Made by a program: the position numbers and the translations under genes. DNA of 64,000 bases from Casuarina equisetifolia (taxonomy: Eukaryota; Streptophyta; Magnoliopsida; Fagales; Casuarinaceae), in the NCBI GenBank assembly GCA_028551475.1, contig CM052361.1, positions 2,363,501-2,427,500 on the forward strand, read 5' to 3'. The notes below the pieces were generated by a model. That model worked only from the letters and a program-made list of their open reading frames with translations, was not told the origin of the DNA and searched no databases. Each line of letters begins with the position of its first letter. Position 1 is the first letter of the stretch. Positions 58,801 to 64,000 of this stretch are shown here, piece after piece.

Positions 58801-60707
58801 TTTGAAAAAGATGGACAACGGATTCATATCTCCCACCCTCAGTTTCATAGAAAATAATAGACAGAAACAGCTATGTACACCATAAAAACAGAATAGGACT
58901 GCCAAATGTTTTCCCTATTATTAGGTACAAAACACTGCTTACAAAAATCATGCAAACTTGAAAAGGCTTTCTTAAGCAATGTCAGATAACGACTGACTTT
59001 AAAAATGACAGTAGGCTTCTTCAGCATCCTCCTCACAGAAAAGGATATCCAAGAGAACACAACAGACATTGACAAGAACAGTCCAAAAGCTGCATAACCA
59101 TTTGCTTTCACTCGTGAAATATCCTAAAACCTAAAGGATTAGTACCATCTTCCAATCTAGTCTTTACTTTTCCCCAGGCCCAGAGGAATGATCCCATCAT
59201 CACGACAGACCAGATAAGATTTGAAGGCACAATGGAGTGATCTCATCATGAAAACAGCGGAAAATAATTATGGTCCTAGCAAAATTGGTAAAACAAATAA
59301 TATGATTCCAATGCAGGCAAAGAGTAGGCACACAACTATGCAAGGATATAGAGTCTAAGCAAACAGTGCAACCTTCGTTTACAGCTCCTATCAATTGCAC
59401 TGAACGGTTGTTTAAATAGTAAGATAATTCCTACTCATCGAAGTGATGAGAAGTCACTGCCAACCTTCTTTACAAATCAAGGGACCAAAAACTTATTCAT
59501 CTAAGAAATCAATGAAGCAACCCAATGATTCTTTCTTAATTACTAAACTTTCTGGCACTAAGAAGATAAGGTCCCAGTAACCTAAACAGGAGAGAAAAAA
59601 GAAGTTGGTATGCCACATACAACGTAAGGAACTTGATATAACATGACTACTGAGCAACCAAAAGCAAGGCAGTGCACTCCAAGAAGTAAATATCTTCATG
59701 CAAGAACTCTTTATTCCTGACTAAGTAAGGGATAAAACTAAATTCTGCAAGCCCAAGAAAGCCCTAGAATATCCTTGTTGTCATGCACAGATGGCAACGT
59801 ATATTGTGCTAGGTGGTTGATGATCACTTTTCGACAGTTTGCCAAGGAAAATCCATATGATATCAAATCTGTAGTTGATTATTAGGAATTGGCATTACTC
59901 AGATAAACTTTCAAAAATCACATGATAATTATAAGCCAAGCATGATATGATCGAACAGGAAATCATAGTCAGCTGCAAAGTGGGAAGCAAACTGGGTAGA
60001 CATAATGAATCATACCACCAATGTGTTCTCATCCAGTGTAGTGATCCTGTTCTGGATCTCATCCTCCCTTCACACACCAATCAACCAATCAACCAATCAA
60101 CCAATCAATCATACCATTGGTAAAGCTTCATGGACTTTATCCGCATAACACAAACATAAAACCATGCTTGTTTGTTGGTGCAGGCAGATAAATCACAGTA
60201 GTTACACCACCGCCGCACATCACTTTATAATGGTATGAGGTATAGGACCACAAAGTTCTGGATATAGTTTCTAAAGAGATAATAACCAGATGGACCTGGT
60301 TTCAGTTGGAATTCGTGAGCAAATCACTGGATAAACTTTAAACATACTTCATCACAGCTTAAGATTCTAACTTTAAGAGAAATAATAACCTCCAAAAGAG
60401 TTCAGATCTCTAACTTTAAGAGCAATCATAACCTCCAAAAGATTTCAGGAAACTGCAGCAACGATGAGGATAATGAAAAAATTCACAACTTTTAAAGCGT
60501 AAATCAATTTTAATATATTATGAAAGTCTAATAAATGAAAGGATTCTTATATTCCCCACTATAACCAGCTGTTTATAATCCTTACAACTTATTTAAAGAC
60601 AATAAAGTTCCGCAACAGACCAACAGGAGAAGGCCCTTCTCCCTTCATTATGGCGATTCCAGTATCCTAATTATCCTTCCTATGGAGATGAACCAATCGC
60701 ATCAATA
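55836..60707. other. large intergenic region, no gene recognised
   Basis: About 4.9 kb. 56050-57300 is very AT-rich. 57330-60650 has many short open frames, none above 140 codons and none with family content. The last kilobase probably includes the 3' UTR of the At5g19025-like gene. A transcribed non-coding locus cannot be excluded. Confidence 0.45.
60074..60112. repeat. 8-bp tandem repeat (CAATCAAC)
   Basis: Four to five copies of CCAATCAA in direct order. Confidence 0.85.
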
Positions 60708-61382
60708 CTACTTTTTGATCTTCCGTTGCTTCTTTACCCCTGGAACTTCCAATCTACCAACAGAGCACCCACACCTCGCTCGAAAAATAAGAACCGCCCT
60801 CCCATTAGGCGGCGCCATCTTCTTGAGCTCTGACTCCAATTCACGGTGGCGATCGCGTGGCAATTCGAATAGACCCTTCTTCAAGCCCCCGTCTTTAACC
60901 GAATTAGTCGAATTCTTCACACAATCCTCTGTCTCCAACTGAATATCGAACTCTGCCGCCTGCCTCAGCCCCTTGCAATTCGGATTCCCACATTTCCGAC
61001 TCGTAAACATCACAACCAACCAGGCAGCCAATGCTGCACAACAAACGCTAAGTCCTATAGAACCATATATCACCGGAGCCGCTGAAACTTCCTCTTTAAC
61101 CAAATATCCAATCGCTCCGACAATTTTTACAAGCTCAACGGCCAGAAACCTAGCATAAGGGAAGAGCAGAAAGCCACAAGCCCCAATAACAGCAATAAGG
61201 ATTACGACATCTATCACCGCCGATCTCGATCGATCGCAAACCGGGAGTTTCGAACAATTCGGCGAATTGGGTGCCTTCCTATTCCTACCAAAATGATTGT
61301 TAAGCCTTGATTTAGTCTCATACATGGCTGCGGGATGGTCAACAGACTTGCAGACCGAAATTGAGTTATGGTAATAGACCAT
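60708..61382 (-). CDS. membrane protein of the At5g19025 type (ribosomal L34e-like superfamily)
   Basis: Intronless, 224 aa from ATG at 61382 (MVYYHNSISVCKSVDHPAAM); the frame is open further upstream to 61547, but this start fits the family. Hydrophobic segments lie at about residues 55-76 (VIDVVILIAVIGACGFLLFP), 80-95 and 104-126 (APVIYGSIGLSVCCAALAAW), so it is a multi-span membrane protein. A cysteine pair follows (RKCGNPNCKGLR), then a conserved soluble tail (AAEFDIQLETEDCVK, LFELPRDRHRELESELKKMA, RARCGCSVGRLEVPG). The family label L34e in databases reflects weak similarity; no ribosomal role is shown. Function unknown. Confidence 0.88.
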   Translation of the reverse strand: MVYYHNSISVCKSVDHPAAMYETKSRLNNHFGRNRKAPNSPNCSKLPVCDRSRSAVIDVVILIAVIGACGFLLFPYARFLAVELVKIVGAIGYLVKEEVSAAPVIYGSIGLSVCCAALAAWLVVMFTSRKCGNPNCKGLRQAAEFDIQLETEDCVKNSTNSVKDGGLKKGLFELPRDRHRELESELKKMAPPNGRAVLIFRARCGCSVGRLEVPGVKKQRKIKK

Positions 61383-61739
61383 TTCAAACAGAACCCAGAA
61401 ACTAAATCCAATCCCGGACTGCACCAATCCCCCCAATCCAATCGGGAAACCAGATCGATCCCCCGAATCTAAAACCGATTCCCAACCGACCCACCCCACC
61501 AACAAATCACAATTCTTCTGCAGATCGGGACCCCAGCTCGCATCCAATCTATCCGATTGAATTCGCGGCTGAGATTAATCACCGAATTCAACCCCGCTAT
61601 CCGCAACAGACAATTTTGATTTTGTATCGCGTCAATTGGGTTAGGCCGGCTCTCGACGTTTGGAAGCAGGGGAAGCAGAGTCGACAAGAGAAGAGTCATT
61701 CGTAATCCATCACCATCTGTACCTTTTCTTTTCCTCCCC

Positions 61740-61781
<42 letters not shown>

Positions 61782-64000
61782 CCGGTGAATGGTTGATCGG
61801 TTCAAATAGAAGACGTTTGTACGTTAAGACGACACGTCGGCGGTGGAGTTACGTAGCCTACCAGTCATTTACTAAAAAACCAGAAGAAAAAAGAAACGGG
61901 GAGTTTCGTTTTCTCCGACGCCTCTGAAACGATCCGCCGACTAGATAGCATGATGTGTGCATGATTTGGTGGGCCACCGGTTCTAACTCCATGGGCTTGG
62001 CCCACCTTCTTCTCTTTGACCTTTTAGTCTTCCAGAAATAATTAACAAAATAAATAAATAAATAAAACCTGCCCCACTAAGATTTTATACATAAACTTAC
62101 CAAAATTGGTAATTTTCCCATAGGGTATATGTGATGAACCAATAAAAAACTTCCACGATAGTTGAGAAGGTGAAGAAGAAAATTGATTGTGATATAAGTG
62201 GTTATGTTTTGTTCAATCTTGTAGGTAAGGAATAATTAGACCTAATCAAAAAGAAATTAATTGTAACAATAACTTATTATTGTTATTATTATTATTTTGA
62301 TAATTAAAAACTCTTCACCAAATCAATTAGAAATATAACTAAGAGAATTCAACTCAAGATACTTACTTTATAAGATTTCTTATAAAAGACTTCATTTTTA
62401 TCTTTGACTACACTTCCTAAAACAATTATAGTTTAGTATGATATTAGAATGAAATTGTGAAAATCTATAAATTGAAATCTTCTAAAAATCACGATAAGGT
62501 AGCACATAAGGCAATAAAATAATTGCAAGATTTGAGTTCATTGGCAATATTAAGGGATTGGTTTCTTGTACTCTTTAACATTTTAGTTTTAAATTTAGAT
62601 TTAAGTTTAAGAGTTCTAAATTTTTCACCAAATGATGATCAGAAAAATATAAACAAATGTGTTTTGAGGGTTATCTAATACCAAACTTTAATCAGACAAA
62701 AACAAAGAAGTAGGTGGCCGCAAACCATGCAGCAACGAGTTTGGATTGCAATTCCTTTATTAACAAACAAAGTACTACAATTGCAATTGAGTATTTAAAT
62801 ACATATTATTAGTAATTCACTATACTCTTAAGTGTTTCCGCTAGGTTCTTCTATTCATTAAAGAAATTATTCTAATGGTTGGAGTTAAAGTAATGGGGTT
62901 TTGACCCGAAACATCACTTTCCTTGTTGATGTTCCTCATTGATCGATGAAACCAACGTTGAAATTCATTCATTGGTGCAGGTCTGAGAAATTGACAAAGG
63001 TAAGTCCCTTAATGATGATGCAAATGTCCACTTAACATAGTCCTGGATGCACCTTCCTTGCAGGTAAATGTCCGTGGAAGGTTGCGTGTTTGGCTTCTAA
63101 TTGAAAGCCATATGAACATGTAGGCTACAAGGATGACTCCGAAACTAATGGGCAACTGTGCAGAACCGTGTCGTGCTGGTCTTTGTACTTCTTGGAAAAT
63201 GATATCTCAAGAAGAAGAAGGAGGATGAAGAAAAGGACGAAGAAAAGGAGAAAACCAAGTGCTGGACTTTGACTGGAAAACCCAAGAGTTTGCGCGTTTG
63301 GTATACAGATTTAGACGAATGGACGTGTCAAAGAGGTCGAGTTCTTCATCTATCATTATATATTTTATATTCAAACATATTATCTAAAGATTACATTTTT
63401 TAACATGAAATTTTTATTTTTCTCTGTAGAGGATATATTGGACTCAAGGTTAAGAGATTAAACAATCAGAATAAATACTCTTCATAAGCTAAGCATTTTT
63501 TAAAGGTTTGAGATTGAATAAGAATATAGTTGATCAACCTCACTCACAAACCATGATACAAATAGGCTTAATGTTGAACTAAAAAATTAGGTTATGAGTT
63601 AAGAAAGACTTTTTAATGTTTAAATACTATTTAAAGATTATATCTTTTTAATGTGTAACTTTTATTTCTAACAAAACTTTTTTTTTCTTAAAGCTGATTA
63701 TTAATAGAAGAAGATGTTTGAACTTACCAAAAATATATTATGCCAAGATGTTAATTATGTATTTAGTTATATTTTTTCATACATGCATTCACCTTAAAAA
63801 TAAGGAAATTACAAAAGATCTATTTATAAGTGATAGAACAATGAGATAAAAAAAAAAAATCTAGTCTATAATGAAATTTCAAACTTAAACTTAAGATATG
63901 ATAACACATTATAAGTGATTCAACTTTTTGTCTTTTAAGATTGATAATTAAAAATACCACACCAAGATATTAACATGTTAGACAGCTACGTTTTCAACTT
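61383..64000. other. 5' flank of At5g19025-like gene and AT-rich intergenic DNA
   Basis: 61383-61780 is GC-richer and is probably 5' UTR and promoter. From 62040 to the end the DNA is AT-rich; 62700-63330 is slightly richer in GC, but no coding region was recognised. Confidence 0.45.
61741..61780. repeat. (GA)n microsatellite upstream of the At5g19025-like gene
   Basis: About 19 GA units on the plus strand, that is a CT tract on the sense strand of the gene about 360 bp upstream of its ATG. CT tracts are common in plant 5' UTRs and core promoters. Confidence 0.9.

Noticed and set aside
1..64000. CRISPR array, tRNA or rRNA genes, bacterial operon
   Set aside because: No spaced identical repeats, no cloverleaf with a T-loop box, and no rRNA words were found; gene structure is plainly plant nuclear.

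Overview
This is nuclear DNA of a flowering plant. Genes are split by canonical GT-AG introns, intergenic DNA is AT-rich, two pentatricopeptide genes are intronless, and the proteins resemble plastid, nuclear and secreted plant families. A SAG101-like relic and the overall gene similarity suggest a eudicot; I cannot name the species. No prokaryotic features, tRNA, rRNA or CRISPR array were seen.

Layout: (1) 0.17-3.9 kb holds the 3' exons of a plastid FtsH protease that best fits FTSH6, then a complete five-exon RNase T2 gene that has lost two active-site histidines. (2) 5.1-25.5 kb is an accessory block of duplicated DNA. Four F-box/FBA genes (A-D, all minus strand) lie in two paralogous segments of about 6-7 kb (5.07-18.2 kb without the insertion, and 19.24-25.5 kb). 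Only D (24444-25526) is open. A is frameshifted and split by a 6.4-kb Ty3/gypsy chromovirus with 397-bp LTRs and a GGATT target-site duplication. B has an 11-bp deletion and C a stop codon inside the F-box. Three decayed pieces of the last exon of starch synthase II sit between the F-box copies, and the intact gene closes the array, so duplication breakpoints lay inside that gene. (3) 26.3-33.0 kb is the complete eight-exon starch synthase II gene. (4) 35.2-37.3 kb is an intronless PLS-DYW PPR gene (EMB2744-like). (5) 38.5-40.6 kb is a broken SAG101-like immune gene. (6) 41.1-45.9 kb is a nine-exon AAR3/DCN1-like gene. (7) 48.7 and 52.3 kb are two related RING-H2 genes flanking a decayed Copia fragment. 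(8) 53.7-55.8 kb is a second PPR-DYW gene (EMB3141-like). (9) 60.7-61.4 kb is an intronless membrane protein gene of the At5g19025 type.

The housekeeping genes do not form a pathway. Starch synthase II builds amylopectin in plastids. FTSH6 acts in thylakoid protein turnover, and the two PPR proteins are probably organelle RNA editing factors. The F-box, RING-H2 and AAR3 genes all belong to ubiquitin/NEDD8 biology, which I regard as coincidental clustering. Exon coordinates come from reading splice sites and frames by eye; gene symbols rest on remembered similarity to Arabidopsis proteins, not on a search.
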